From Nocardioides sp. SR21 (GTDB taxonomy: Bacteria > Actinomycetota > Actinomycetes > Propionibacteriales > Nocardioidaceae), in NCBI RefSeq assembly GCF_022761125.1, contig NZ_JAKWJR010000011.1:124001-188000 (forward strand): a stretch of 64,000 nt of DNA. Direction: 5' to 3'. The position numbers and the translations under genes were made by a program. Of this stretch, positions 32,228-39,575 are shown in pieces; the stretch's first letter is position 1, and every line of letters starts with the position of its first letter. The notes beneath the pieces are model-generated. The model saw nothing but the letters and a program-made list of their open reading frames with translations, had not been told where the DNA came from and ran no database searches.

Positions 32228-33214
32228 TCAGCCGGGACGGACCGCGCCGACGTACGGCATGGAGTACAGGCCGGAGACGACGACCCCGGTGCCGGGGTTG
32301 GCGGCGTGCACGATCAGGCCGTTGCCGATGTACATGCCGACGTGGCTGATCGGGCTGTAGTAGAAGACCAGGTCGCCGGGCTGCAGGTCGCTCGCGGCGA
32401 CGTGCGGGCCGGAGCTGTACTGGGCGCTCGAGGAGTGCGGCAGGCTGACGCCGGCGGCGCCCCAGGCCATCATCGTGAGGCCGGAGCAGTCGAAGGCGGA
32501 CGGGCCGGCGGCACCGTAGACGTAGGCGTCGCCGACCTGGGCCATCGCGTAGGAGACCGCGGCGGCGGCGCGGCCGGAGGCGGGCACGTCGGACGGCATC
32601 CGGACGGTGGTGCCGCGCGACAGGATCTCCTCGCGCTCCTCGGCCTTGAGGTCCTCCAGCAGGTCCTCGGCCTCGGCGAGCTTCTCGTCAGCGGTCTTCT
32701 TCTCCGCGGCGAGCTTCTTCTCGAGGGCGGCGATCTCGCCGGCGCGCTTCTCGGTCGCGTCCGCGCGGATGTCGAGCGACTTCAGCTCGGTGGCGTACTC
32801 GTCGAACAGCTGCGACTGCATGTCGTTGAACGCCGACATGGTGGAGAGCTGGGCGAGGAAGTCCTGGGAGTCGTCGGAGACGACGACCTGGCCGACGGCG
32901 GCGAGGCTCTGGCCTTCGTACTGCCGCACGATCGAGTCCTGGACCTGGCCGCGCACCACGCCGAGGCGGGCGTCCTGGCGGTCCTGGTCGGCCTGGAGGG
33001 CGTCCAGGTCGGCCTGGAGGTCCTTCAGCTCCAGGCGGGCGTCGTTGTACCGCTCCGAGGCCTGCTCGGCCTCGTGGTACAGCCGATCGACCTTGGCTTG
33101 TACGTCGTCGATGTCGGGCTTCGCCTGCGCCGAACCGGAGGGCACGAGGCCCAAGGCGGCGATCAAGGCGGCACCGGACAGGAGGGTGATCAGTCGCTTC
33201 CGGCCGTTCTGCAC
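32228..33214 (-). CDS. NlpC/P60 peptidoglycan endopeptidase with coiled-coil N terminus
   Basis: This 328-residue secreted enzyme has a signal peptide (residues 1-31, ending GSAQAK). A coiled-coil segment of about 160 residues (DDVQAKVDRLYHEAEQ through DLLEDLKAEEREE) follows, then a C-terminal NlpC/P60 domain. The catalytic Cys is in FDCSGLTMMAW and His is in SHVGMYIGNG, with a further HAAN. RipA-type relatives cut the D-Glu--mDAP bond of peptidoglycan during division; the coiled coil may dock or autoinhibit. M. tuberculosis has Rv2190c at the same place. The GTG start lies downstream of a riboswitch-like leader, so its level probably follows c-di-AMP. Confidence 0.9.
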   Translation of the reverse strand: MQNGRKRLITLLSGAALIAALGLVPSGSAQAKPDIDDVQAKVDRLYHEAEQASERYNDARLELKDLQADLDALQADQDRQDARLGVVRGQVQDSIVRQYEGQSLAAVGQVVVSDDSQDFLAQLSTMSAFNDMQSQLFDEYATELKSLDIRADATEKRAGEIAALEKKLAAEKKTADEKLAEAEDLLEDLKAEEREEILSRGTTVRMPSDVPASGRAAAAVSYAMAQVGDAYVYGAAGPSAFDCSGLTMMAWGAAGVSLPHSSSAQYSSGPHVAASDLQPGDLVFYYSPISHVGMYIGNGLIVHAANPGTGVVVSGLYSMPYVGAVRPG

Positions 33215-33274
33215 GAGCGGGCGCTCTCCTTGTACGTCGGACGCCTACCGGGTGAGCTGACGGATTCGGACGCG

Positions 33275-33430
33275 ACGCTTGTCCTACCTCCGCTACTGCG
33301 GAGGATTCACCCCACGTGGCCTGACCTCGACCACTTTTGGTTCCCCGGCTCCCGGACCGGTCGAGACCGGTCCGAGACTCAGCGCGGTGACCGCGCGGAT
33401 CCGAGTGATCCACTGCCACGGCCACCTGAG
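33275..33430 (-). ncRNA. Probable c-di-AMP riboswitch (ydaO/yuaA type)
   Basis: Read on the minus strand, the leader upstream of the NlpC/P60 gene holds the hallmark conserved words of this class in order. GCTGAGTC lies near 33380, GAGCCGGGGAACC at 33340-33352, GGGGTGAATCC at 33303-33313, and GGTAGGAC at 33281-33288. Local pairings such as CCGGTCTCGACCGG and CCTCCGCagtaGCGGAGG form helices around them. In actinobacteria this riboswitch commonly turns off rpf and NlpC/P60 cell-wall hydrolase genes when c-di-AMP is high. The exact ends are approximate. Confidence 0.8.
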
Positions 33431-33436
33431 CGACAC

Positions 33437-33466
33437 ACACTAGATGCGTTGTCCGAGGCTGACCAA
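33437..33466 (-). promoter_or_regulatory. Candidate promoter of the riboswitch-NlpC/P60 transcript
   Basis: On the minus strand TTGGTC (33466-33461), an 18-base spacer and TAGTGT (33442-33437) form a reasonable housekeeping promoter. The start of transcription would fall near 33430, just before the riboswitch core. Confidence 0.45.
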
Positions 33467-33559
33467 ACTTTCAACCGGTGTCGAGGCGACTTTCTCCGCC
33501 GCTTGTCCGAAATTTTAGAGAGCGAAGTCACAACAGTCACACGAGTCCCAGCCGTCACG

Positions 33560-33778
33560 TCAGGCGGACTCCATGTGCGGCCCCTCGTGTGGTCCGTCGA
33601 CGGGTTGGACGAGCCGCAGCGACGGCACCAGGCCGCTCTGGGCGAGGACGTCGAGCGCGCGGCGCTCGTCGTCGTCGAAGGTGAGCTCGGGCGGCGGCCC
33701 GAGGAGCACGGTCACCACGCAGTCGTGGCAGTGCAGACCCCGCACGGTGCAGGTGTCACAGTCGATTCGCGTGTTCAT
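33560..33778 (-). CDS. Small cysteine/histidine-rich protein
   Basis: This 72-residue protein has a compact metal-binding motif at the N terminus, CDTCTVRGLHCHDC, with four Cys and one His in 14 residues. The segment TFDDDERRALDVLAQSGLVPSLRLV follows and resembles a small helical or winged-helix-like tail. The start at ATG 33778 keeps the motif close to the N terminus; an ORF from 33808 adds ten residues. I know similar short proteins in other actinobacteria near rpf/NlpC genes but no function for them. It lies upstream of the riboswitch on the same strand. Confidence 0.6.
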   Translation of the reverse strand: MNTRIDCDTCTVRGLHCHDCVVTVLLGPPPELTFDDDERRALDVLAQSGLVPSLRLVQPVDGPHEGPHMESA

Positions 33779-33839
33779 GTCAGGAACGGTCGCAGGGACC
33801 ACCGACAACGGCCCCGGGGACAGCGGGACGACGGCGTGT

Positions 33840-35078
33840 CTACGAACGGGCGAGCAGGTCGAGGAGCGCCTCGGGAGGTACGACGCGGGCGCCGTCGCGG
33901 ACCACGTCGCGGGCGACCGCCTGGTCGGCGGTGACCACGACGACGACGCGCCCCTCGGGCTCGGCGGCGACCAGGTCGCGGATCACGTCGTCGGCGATCA
34001 CCCCGCGCGGGCTGAACAGCACGCGGACGCCGCGCGGCGCGTTCACCGGCGGCCGGTGGTCGGTCTCGGCGGCGTCGAAGACGACCGTCGTCTCGGCGCC
34101 GGTGCGGGCGACCAGCGGTGCCAGCGCCTGCATCAGCCGGATCCGCTGGGCCTCCAGCGAGGAGCTCGGCCACGAGGTCTTGCTGACGTTGTAGCCGTCC
34201 ACGACCAGCCGGGCGCGCGGCATCGCGAGGTACTGCTCCAGCGCCGCCTGGCTCGGCACCCGCTGGCCCGCCTCGGCCACGTCCGCCTGCACCCGGTCGC
34301 CCGGCGACCCGCTGACCTGCGGCAGCGCCAGCTCACGCTGCAGCCCACTCGCGGCCTCGATCACGGTCTCCAGCAGCAGCCGCGCCCGCAGCGTCGTCTC
34401 GTCCCGCTCGGAGCGGGCGTCGCGGCGTCCCTGGGCGATCTCGGACTCGACCCGCTCGAGCTGCCCCCGCAGCCGCCGGTTCTCCTTCTCCAGCGCGGAG
34501 CAGCGCTCCTCCGCGTCCGCCTCGGCCTTCGCCTGCGCGGCGGCCGCCTCCTCGGCGGCGGCGCGCGCCTCGCGCTCGGACACGCGGGTGTCGCCGAGCT
34601 TGCGGCGCAGCGAGGTGTTCTCGCCCTTGATCTCGTCGAGCTGCGCCTTGTGGGCCGCCTTGAGCTCGCGCACGGACTGCTCGGCGTCGGCGAGCCGCTG
34701 CCGCAGCCGCTCGGTCTCGCGCTCGGCGCGGTCGTCGGCCGGGCCCGGCCGCGCCGCGATCCGGTCGACGGCCTCGTGGACGGCGTCCTCCCACCCGTCG
34801 GGCCGGGTCAGCCAGGCCCGCGCCGCCTCGTTCGCCGGGTCGGTCGCGGTCGTCGGCCGGGCCGCGACCTGGGTGCCGACCTGGGCGCGGAAGTCGTCGT
34901 CGGCGAGCGCGTCGGCGATCGCCGTACCTCCCAGCTTGGCGCGGCGCGCGGGCGCGAACGTCGCGACCCGGCGTACCGGCGCAGGGAGCTTGGGTACGTC
35001 GGGCAGCACATCGGCGGTGAGGGCGACGAGGCGTGCGCGGACCTGCTCGGGCAGGTCCGCGAAGGTCAGGTCGCTCAT
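33840..35078 (-). CDS. NYN domain-containing protein (YacP-like) with coiled-coil middle
   Basis: This is a 412-residue protein. The N-terminal 110 residues are helical (FADLPEQVRARLVALTADVLPDVPKLPAPVRRV). A long coiled coil spans about 120-235 (ERETERLRQRLADAEQSVRELKAAHK). The C-terminal 160 residues form a NYN/PIN-like nuclease domain: ARLVVDGYNVSKTSWPSSSLEAQRIRLMQAL, then TVVFDAAETD, with ADDVIRDLVAAEP and VVVTADQAV. The acidic residues needed for a PIN-type RNase are present. YacP-like domains are thought to act in RNA processing. Its ATG overlaps the upstream zinc-ribbon gene stop (ATGA). Confidence 0.8.
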   Translation of the reverse strand: MSDLTFADLPEQVRARLVALTADVLPDVPKLPAPVRRVATFAPARRAKLGGTAIADALADDDFRAQVGTQVAARPTTATDPANEAARAWLTRPDGWEDAVHEAVDRIAARPGPADDRAERETERLRQRLADAEQSVRELKAAHKAQLDEIKGENTSLRRKLGDTRVSEREARAAAEEAAAAQAKAEADAEERCSALEKENRRLRGQLERVESEIAQGRRDARSERDETTLRARLLLETVIEAASGLQRELALPQVSGSPGDRVQADVAEAGQRVPSQAALEQYLAMPRARLVVDGYNVSKTSWPSSSLEAQRIRLMQALAPLVARTGAETTVVFDAAETDHRPPVNAPRGVRVLFSPRGVIADDVIRDLVAAEPEGRVVVVVTADQAVARDVVRDGARVVPPEALLDLLARS

Positions 35079-35311
35079 GGCGCCGGCTGGTGACGTGGGA
35101 CGAGCTCGATGGCGTCGGAGCGCCCGCACCACCGGCAGGTGACGGACTCCAGCGCCTCGGCGCGCAGCTCGGTGTCCTCGACGCGGTGGTCACCGCCGAG
35201 GTCGAAGTGCCAGAACTCCGTCGTGCGCCGGGTCCGGGTCACGTCGAAGCGAGTGAGGTTGCCGCAGCCCGAGCAGCGCCAGCGCTGGCCGTCGGGGATG
35301 GATCCGGTCAT
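35075..35311 (-). CDS. Small zinc-ribbon protein
   Basis: This 78-residue protein has two CxxC knuckles, CSGC at residue 13 (RWRCSGCGNLTRFDV) and CRWC at residue 59 (VTCRWCGRSD), as in a rubredoxin/zinc-ribbon fold. GGAGG lies five bases before ATG 35311. It is translationally coupled to the NYN-domain gene, suggesting a shared nucleic-acid-related role, but no function is known to me. Confidence 0.7.
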   Translation of the reverse strand: MTGSIPDGQRWRCSGCGNLTRFDVTRTRRTTEFWHFDLGGDHRVEDTELRAEALESVTCRWCGRSDAIELVPRHQPAP

Positions 35312-35405
35312 CGGCGCCTCCTCTCTCGTGCTGCGCCTCCCTGCTGGGCACCCACAGCCTACGGGTGGCCCGCGCGTTCTCCCGGGGAATGTCGGTGCCC
35401 CTATC

Positions 35406-35411
35406 TAGCGT
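35406..35411 (+). promoter_or_regulatory. -10 hexamer TAGCGT of a leaderless gene
   Basis: TAGCGT ends seven bases before ATG 35419. This fixes the exonuclease start 18 codons inside the longest ORF. Confidence 0.5.
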
Positions 35412-35418
35412 CCTTTTC

Positions 35419-37212
35419 ATGAGCAGTGCGGCCCAGGGTGCGACCTCCAGGTGGGAGTCGCAACGCAGTTTCGACGAGCTGGGCCGCCCGCTGCGCGACA
35501 TCACGTTCTGCGTCGTCGACCTCGAGACCACCGGCGGCTCGGCCGAGGGCGGCTCGATGATCACCGAGATCGGCGCCGTGAAGGTGCGTGGCGGCGAGGT
35601 GCTCGGCGAGTTCCAGACGCTGGTCAACCCGCGCACCGAGATCCCGGCGTTCATCGCCGTGCTCACCGGCATCACCAACTCGATGGTCTCCGACGCGCCG
35701 CCCATCGAGTCCGCGCTGCCGTCGTTCCTCGAGTTCGCCGCCGGCTGCGTGCTGGTGGCCCACAACGCGCCGTTCGACGTCGGCTTCCTCAAGTACTTCG
35801 CCGAGCAGCAGGGCCGGCCGTGGCCGACGTTCGAGGTCCTCGACACCGCCCGGCTCGCGCGGCGGGTGATCACCCGCGACGACGCGCCGAACTGCAAGCT
35901 GTCCTCGCTGGCGAAGGCGTTCGGCTCCCCCGTGACGCCCAACCACCGCGCGCTGGAGGACGCCCGCGCCACCGTGCACGTGCTGCACGGGATGATGGAG
36001 CGGCTCGGCGGCCTCGGGGTCCAGACCCTCGAGGAGCTGCAGACGTTCTCCTCACGGGTGACCACCGCGCAGCGCAAGAAGCGGCACCTCGCCGAGTCGC
36101 TCCCCCACGCGCCGGGCGTCTACCTGTTCCGCGACGACCGCGCCCGGGTGCTGTACGTCGGCACCTCCCGCGACCTGCGCAGCCGGGTCCGCTCCTACTT
36201 CACGGCCTCCGAGACCCGCTCCCGGATGGGCGAGATGGTCGGCATCGCCAGCCGCGTCGACGGCATCGAGTGCGCGACCGCGCTCGAGGCGGAGGTGCGC
36301 GAGCTGCGGCTGATCGCCGAGCACAAGCCGCGCTACAACCGGCGCTCCCGATTCCCCGAGAAGGTCCACTTCATCAAGCTCACCCGCGAGCCCTGGCCGC
36401 GGCTGTCGCTGGTGCGCCGGGTGCTCGACGACGACGCCGACTACCTCGGCCCGTTCTCGTCGCGCAAGACCGCCGAGAAGTGCCTGGCCGCGCTGCACGA
36501 CACGTTCCCGGTGCGGCAGTGCTCCGAGCGGCTCTCGAGGACCGTGACCCGCTCGCCCTGCGTGCTCGCCGAGATGGACCGCTGCCTGTCCCCCTGCGAC
36601 GGCAGCGTGGACGAGGCGACGTACGCCGCGGTCGTGCGCCAGCTCCGCGACTCCCTGCTGCGCCGCCCCGACGAGGTGGTCGACGCGATCAACGCGCGGA
36701 TGGAGGCGCTGGCCGCCGACGAGCGCTTCGAGGAGGCCGGCGTGCACCGCGACCGGCTCGCCGCGTTCGTGCGCGCCGCGGCCCGCACCCAGCGGCTCTC
36801 CGCGCTCACCCGCTGCCCCGAGGTCGTGGCCGCGCGCCGCGAGGACGGTCCGAACGGCGGGAGCCGCTGGGCCGTGCACGTGGTCCGCTACGGGCGCCTC
36901 GCCGCGGCCGGCGTGATCCCGTCCGGCGCCGACGCGATCGCGTACGTCGCCACCCTCCGCCTCTCGGCCGAGACCGTGGCCTCGGCGCCCGGCCCGATCC
37001 CGGCGGCGACCGCCGAGGAGACCGAGAAGGTGCTGCGCTGGCTGGAGTCCCCCGGCATCCGCCTGGTCGACGTCGACGGCGAGTGGACCTGCCCGGTCGC
37101 GGGCGCCACCCGGCACCTCGCGGTGCACGACGCGGTCAACCAGTCCCGGCTCTCGCTGGTGCCGTTCGCGGACCGCCGCGGGCTCACGACGGTGTCCCAA
37201 CCGGTCCGTTAG
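35419..37212 (+). CDS. DEDDh exonuclease fused to GIY-YIG / UvrC-like nuclease
   Basis: This 597-residue fusion begins with a DnaQ-like 3'-5' exonuclease. It has VVDLETTGGSAEGG (Exo I), VLVAHNAPFDVGFLKYF (Exo II) and NHRALEDARAT (Exo III with His, the DEDDh type). A GIY-YIG domain follows near residue 230 (APGVYLFRDDRARVLYVGTSRDLRSRVRSYF, catalytic Glu in IAEHKPRYNRR), then a UvrC-like region with Cys-rich RSPCVLAEMDRCLSPCDG and a UVR-like EALAADERFEEAGVHRDRLAAF. M. tuberculosis Rv2191 has the same architecture. It probably acts in DNA repair as a Cho/UvrC-like incision enzyme with its own exonuclease. Confidence 0.87.
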   Translation: MSSAAQGATSRWESQRSFDELGRPLRDITFCVVDLETTGGSAEGGSMITEIGAVKVRGGEVLGEFQTLVNPRTEIPAFIAVLTGITNSMVSDAPPIESALPSFLEFAAGCVLVAHNAPFDVGFLKYFAEQQGRPWPTFEVLDTARLARRVITRDDAPNCKLSSLAKAFGSPVTPNHRALEDARATVHVLHGMMERLGGLGVQTLEELQTFSSRVTTAQRKKRHLAESLPHAPGVYLFRDDRARVLYVGTSRDLRSRVRSYFTASETRSRMGEMVGIASRVDGIECATALEAEVRELRLIAEHKPRYNRRSRFPEKVHFIKLTREPWPRLSLVRRVLDDDADYLGPFSSRKTAEKCLAALHDTFPVRQCSERLSRTVTRSPCVLAEMDRCLSPCDGSVDEATYAAVVRQLRDSLLRRPDEVVDAINARMEALAADERFEEAGVHRDRLAAFVRAAARTQRLSALTRCPEVVAARREDGPNGGSRWAVHVVRYGRLAAAGVIPSGADAIAYVATLRLSAETVASAPGPIPAATAEETEKVLRWLESPGIRLVDVDGEWTCPVAGATRHLAVHDAVNQSRLSLVPFADRRGLTTVSQPVR

Positions 37213-37215
37213 TGT
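37210..37215 (+). promoter_or_regulatory. -10 hexamer TAGTGT of a leaderless gene
   Basis: TAGTGT spans the stop codon of the exonuclease gene and ends seven bases before ATG 37223. Confidence 0.5.
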
Positions 37216-37222
37216 CCGTCGC

Positions 37223-37501
37223 ATGATCACCGCCATCGTGTTCGTGAAGGCCGACGTCGCCCGGATCCCCGAGGTCGCCGAGGCGATCGCCGCCCTCGAC
37301 GGCGTCAGCGAGGTCTACTCCGTGACCGGCCAGATCGACCTGATCGCGCTGGTCCGGGTGAAGGCCCACGAGGACATCGCGACCGTGGTCGCCGACAAGC
37401 TCAACAAGGTGCCGGGCGTCAACGCCACCGAGACGCACATCGCGTTCCGCACCTACTCCAAGCACGACCTCGAGACGGCGTTCTCGCTCGGCCTCGACTG
37501 A
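37223..37501 (+). CDS. Stand-alone Lrp/AsnC ligand-binding (RAM) domain protein
   Basis: This 92-residue protein consists only of the alpha-beta ligand-binding domain of Lrp/AsnC regulators: TAIVFVKADVARIPEVAEAIAALDGVSEVYSVTGQIDLIALVRV. The DNA-binding helix-turn-helix is absent and the gene is complete. Such single domains bind amino acids or other effectors and may modulate larger partners. It lies eleven bases upstream of the YgjV-like gene and near trpD, which makes an amino-acid-related role possible but unproven. Confidence 0.85.
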   Translation: MITAIVFVKADVARIPEVAEAIAALDGVSEVYSVTGQIDLIALVRVKAHEDIATVVADKLNKVPGVNATETHIAFRTYSKHDLETAFSLGLD

Positions 37502-37511
37502 GGTCACCGTC

Positions 37512-38126
37512 GTGCCCTGGCTCGACGTCATCGGCTGGTGCGGCAGCGCGCTGCTGATCTTCTCGTTGCTGCAGACCCGGGTGCTGCGCTTCCGCGCGCT
37601 CAACCTGGTCGCGTGCTGCGTGCTCTGCTTCTTCAACGCGGCGATCGGCGTCTGGCCGATGGCGGCGCAGAACGTCGTGCTCGCGGGCATCAACGTCTAC
37701 TTCCTCAGCCGGCTGCTGCGCGAGCGGCACGACGAGGCGGCCTTCGAGGTGCTGGAGGTCGACCCGTACGACGAGTACCTGCGGCACGTGCTGCGGGTGC
37801 ACGGCGACGACATCCTGAAGTACCAGCCCGACTTCCTCTGGGACCCCGACCAGGACACCGACCACGCGTTCCTCGTGATCAAGGGCGACGAGACCGTCGG
37901 CGTCGTGATCGTGACCTGCGAGGGCGAGGTCGCCCGGATCCGACTCGACTACGTCACCCCGCGGTTCCGCGACTTCAGCCCCGGGGAGTTCGTGTGGCGG
38001 CGCAGTGGCATCTTCACCGACCTCGGCGTCCGGCGCGTGGTCACGCCGCCGACCATGGTCAACGCCTACTACGACCGCGTCGGCTTCCGCAGCACCGGCG
38101 ACTCCTACGTGCTCGACCTAGGCTGA
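37512..38126 (+). CDS. YgjV-like membrane domain fused to an acetyltransferase-like domain
   Basis: This is a 204-residue protein. Residues 1-70 hold three short hydrophobic helices (VIGWCGSALLIFSLL, ALNLVACCVLCFFNAAIGV, MAAQNVVLAGINVYFLSRLL), like the YgjV/inner membrane family. Residues 80-204 look like a GNAT-type fold: AFLVIKGDETVGVVIVTCEGEVARIRLDYVTPRFRDFSPGEFVW, then NAYYDRVGFRSTGDSYVLDL with the typical YxxxGF end. The classical acetyl-CoA QxxGxG loop is not seen. It starts at GTG 37512 and ends by overlapping the convergent trpD by 9 bases. Function is unknown. Confidence 0.65.
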   Translation: MPWLDVIGWCGSALLIFSLLQTRVLRFRALNLVACCVLCFFNAAIGVWPMAAQNVVLAGINVYFLSRLLRERHDEAAFEVLEVDPYDEYLRHVLRVHGDDILKYQPDFLWDPDQDTDHAFLVIKGDETVGVVIVTCEGEVARIRLDYVTPRFRDFSPGEFVWRRSGIFTDLGVRRVVTPPTMVNAYYDRVGFRSTGDSYVLDLG

Positions 38127-39146
38127 GCTCGCCGCCACCCAGCGCTCCAGCGTGGACTTCGCCGCGCCGGAGTCGATCGCCTCACGGGCCGCGGTGATCC
38201 CGGCCGCCAGCGCGTCGGCAGGCGGCGTTCCAGGAGCGCCGTACACCGCGAGGGCGGCGCCGGCGTTCAGCACCACCGCGTCGCGCACCGCGCCGGTCTC
38301 GCCGTCCAGCATCCGGCGTACGACGTCGGCGTTGTGGGCGGCGTCGCCGCCGCGCAGTGCCTCGGTGGTGCCGCGCTCGATGCCGAAGTCGCCCGGGTCG
38401 ATGGTGCTCTCGCGCACCTCGCCCTCGTGCACCCACCAGACCTTCGACGACGTGGTGGTCGTGAGCTCGTCGAGCCCGTCGTCGCCGCGGAAGACCCAGG
38501 CGTCGGCGCCGCGCCGGGCGAACACGCCGGCCATCACCGGCGCGAGGCGCGGGTCGGCGCAGCCGATCGCCTGGGCGCCGGCGCGGGCGGGGTTCGTCAG
38601 CGGGCCGAGCAGGTTGAACGTGGTGCCGATGCCGAGCTCGCGCCGGGCGACGGCGGCGTGCCGCATCGCCGGGTGGAAGGTCGCGGCGAAGCAGAACGTG
38701 ATGCCGGCCTCCTCCGCGACCGCGGCGACCCGGTCGGGCGCGAGGTCCAGGCGGATGCCGAGCTGCTCGAGCACGTCGGCGGAGCCGGACTGCGAGGACG
38801 CCGACCGGTTGCCGTGCTTGACGACCCGGGCGCCCGCGCCGGCCGCGACGATCGCGGACATCGTGGAGATGTTGACCGACATCGAGCGGTCGCCGCCGGT
38901 GCCGACGACGTCGAGCAGCCGCCCCGGGACGCTCAGCGGCGTCGCGGCGGCGTACATCGACTCGACGAGGCCGAGGACCTCCTCGATGGTCTCGCCCTTC
39001 GAGCGCAGCGCGACCGCGAAGCCGGCGATCTGCACGGGCGTGGCCTCACCGGAGAGGATCTCGCCCATGGCCCAGGCGGACTGCTCCGCACGGAGGTCCG
39101 TGCCGGCGACGAGCGCGCCGAGGACCTCGGGCCAGGTGTGGGTCAC
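38118..39146 (-). CDS. trpD: Anthranilate phosphoribosyltransferase
   Basis: This 342-residue enzyme joins anthranilate and PRPP in tryptophan synthesis. The PRPP motif is VVGTGGDRSMSVNISTMSA, followed by VVKHGNRSASSQSGSADVLEQLG and the catalytic-pocket FNLLGPLTNPARAGAQAIG. GTG 39146 overlaps the stop of the response-regulator-like gene as GTGA, giving coupling; a longer ORF to 39299 lies within that upstream gene. The other trp genes are not in the window. M. tuberculosis also has trpD (Rv2192c) beside ctaE. Confidence 0.92.
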   Translation of the reverse strand: MTHTWPEVLGALVAGTDLRAEQSAWAMGEILSGEATPVQIAGFAVALRSKGETIEEVLGLVESMYAAATPLSVPGRLLDVVGTGGDRSMSVNISTMSAIVAAGAGARVVKHGNRSASSQSGSADVLEQLGIRLDLAPDRVAAVAEEAGITFCFAATFHPAMRHAAVARRELGIGTTFNLLGPLTNPARAGAQAIGCADPRLAPVMAGVFARRGADAWVFRGDDGLDELTTTTSSKVWWVHEGEVRESTIDPGDFGIERGTTEALRGGDAAHNADVVRRMLDGETGAVRDAVVLNAGAALAVYGAPGTPPADALAAGITAAREAIDSGAAKSTLERWVAASSA

Positions 39147-39562
39147 GTGCCCGCGGGCACGTGGGAGCGGAGCAGGGAGATCACGGTCTCGGCCAGCTGG
39201 ATCGGGTCCAGCGGGTGCGGCACCGCGGCCTCCGCGCGCGACCAGGTCGCCAGCCAGGCGTCCTGGGGCCGGCCGGTCAGCACGATGACCGGCGGGCACT
39301 GGTAGATCTCGTCCTTGAGCTGCTTGGCGATGCCCATGCCACCGGCCGGGACGGCCTCGCCGTCCAGGATCACCAGGTCGATCAGTCCGGAGTCCATGTT
39401 CTGGATCACGACCGGCTCGGTCGCGACCTCGACGTACTCGAGCTCGGGCAGGTCCGGGTGCGGTCGGCGCCCCAGGGCCAAGATGACCTGCTGGCGGGTG
39501 TTCACGTCGTCGCTGTAGACCAGCACCTTCAGGGGCGCGGTCCGGGTGGTCGAGTCGCTCAC
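39143..39562 (-). CDS. Atypical response-regulator receiver domain protein
   Basis: This is a 139-residue single receiver domain with no output domain. The acidic pair is in VLVYSDDVNTRQQ and the phospho-acceptor Asp is in LIDLVILDGEAVPAGG. PPVIVLTGRPQD follows with the Thr. The invariant Lys before Pro in the last loop is replaced: that position reads AAVPHPLDP. Phosphorylation response may therefore be altered. No histidine kinase adjoins it. Start GTG 39562 has a leaderless -10 (TAGCAT). It is coupled to trpD by GTGA and is close to the divergent cytochrome oxidase genes. Confidence 0.75.
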   Translation of the reverse strand: MSDSTTRTAPLKVLVYSDDVNTRQQVILALGRRPHPDLPELEYVEVATEPVVIQNMDSGLIDLVILDGEAVPAGGMGIAKQLKDEIYQCPPVIVLTGRPQDAWLATWSRAEAAVPHPLDPIQLAETVISLLRSHVPAGT

Positions 39563-39569
39563 GGCGGCG

Positions 39570-39575
39570 ATGCTA
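39570..39575 (-). promoter_or_regulatory. -10 hexamer TAGCAT of the receiver-trpD pair
   Basis: TAGCAT on the minus strand lies seven bases before GTG 39562; it overlaps the 3' end region of ctaG. Confidence 0.45.
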
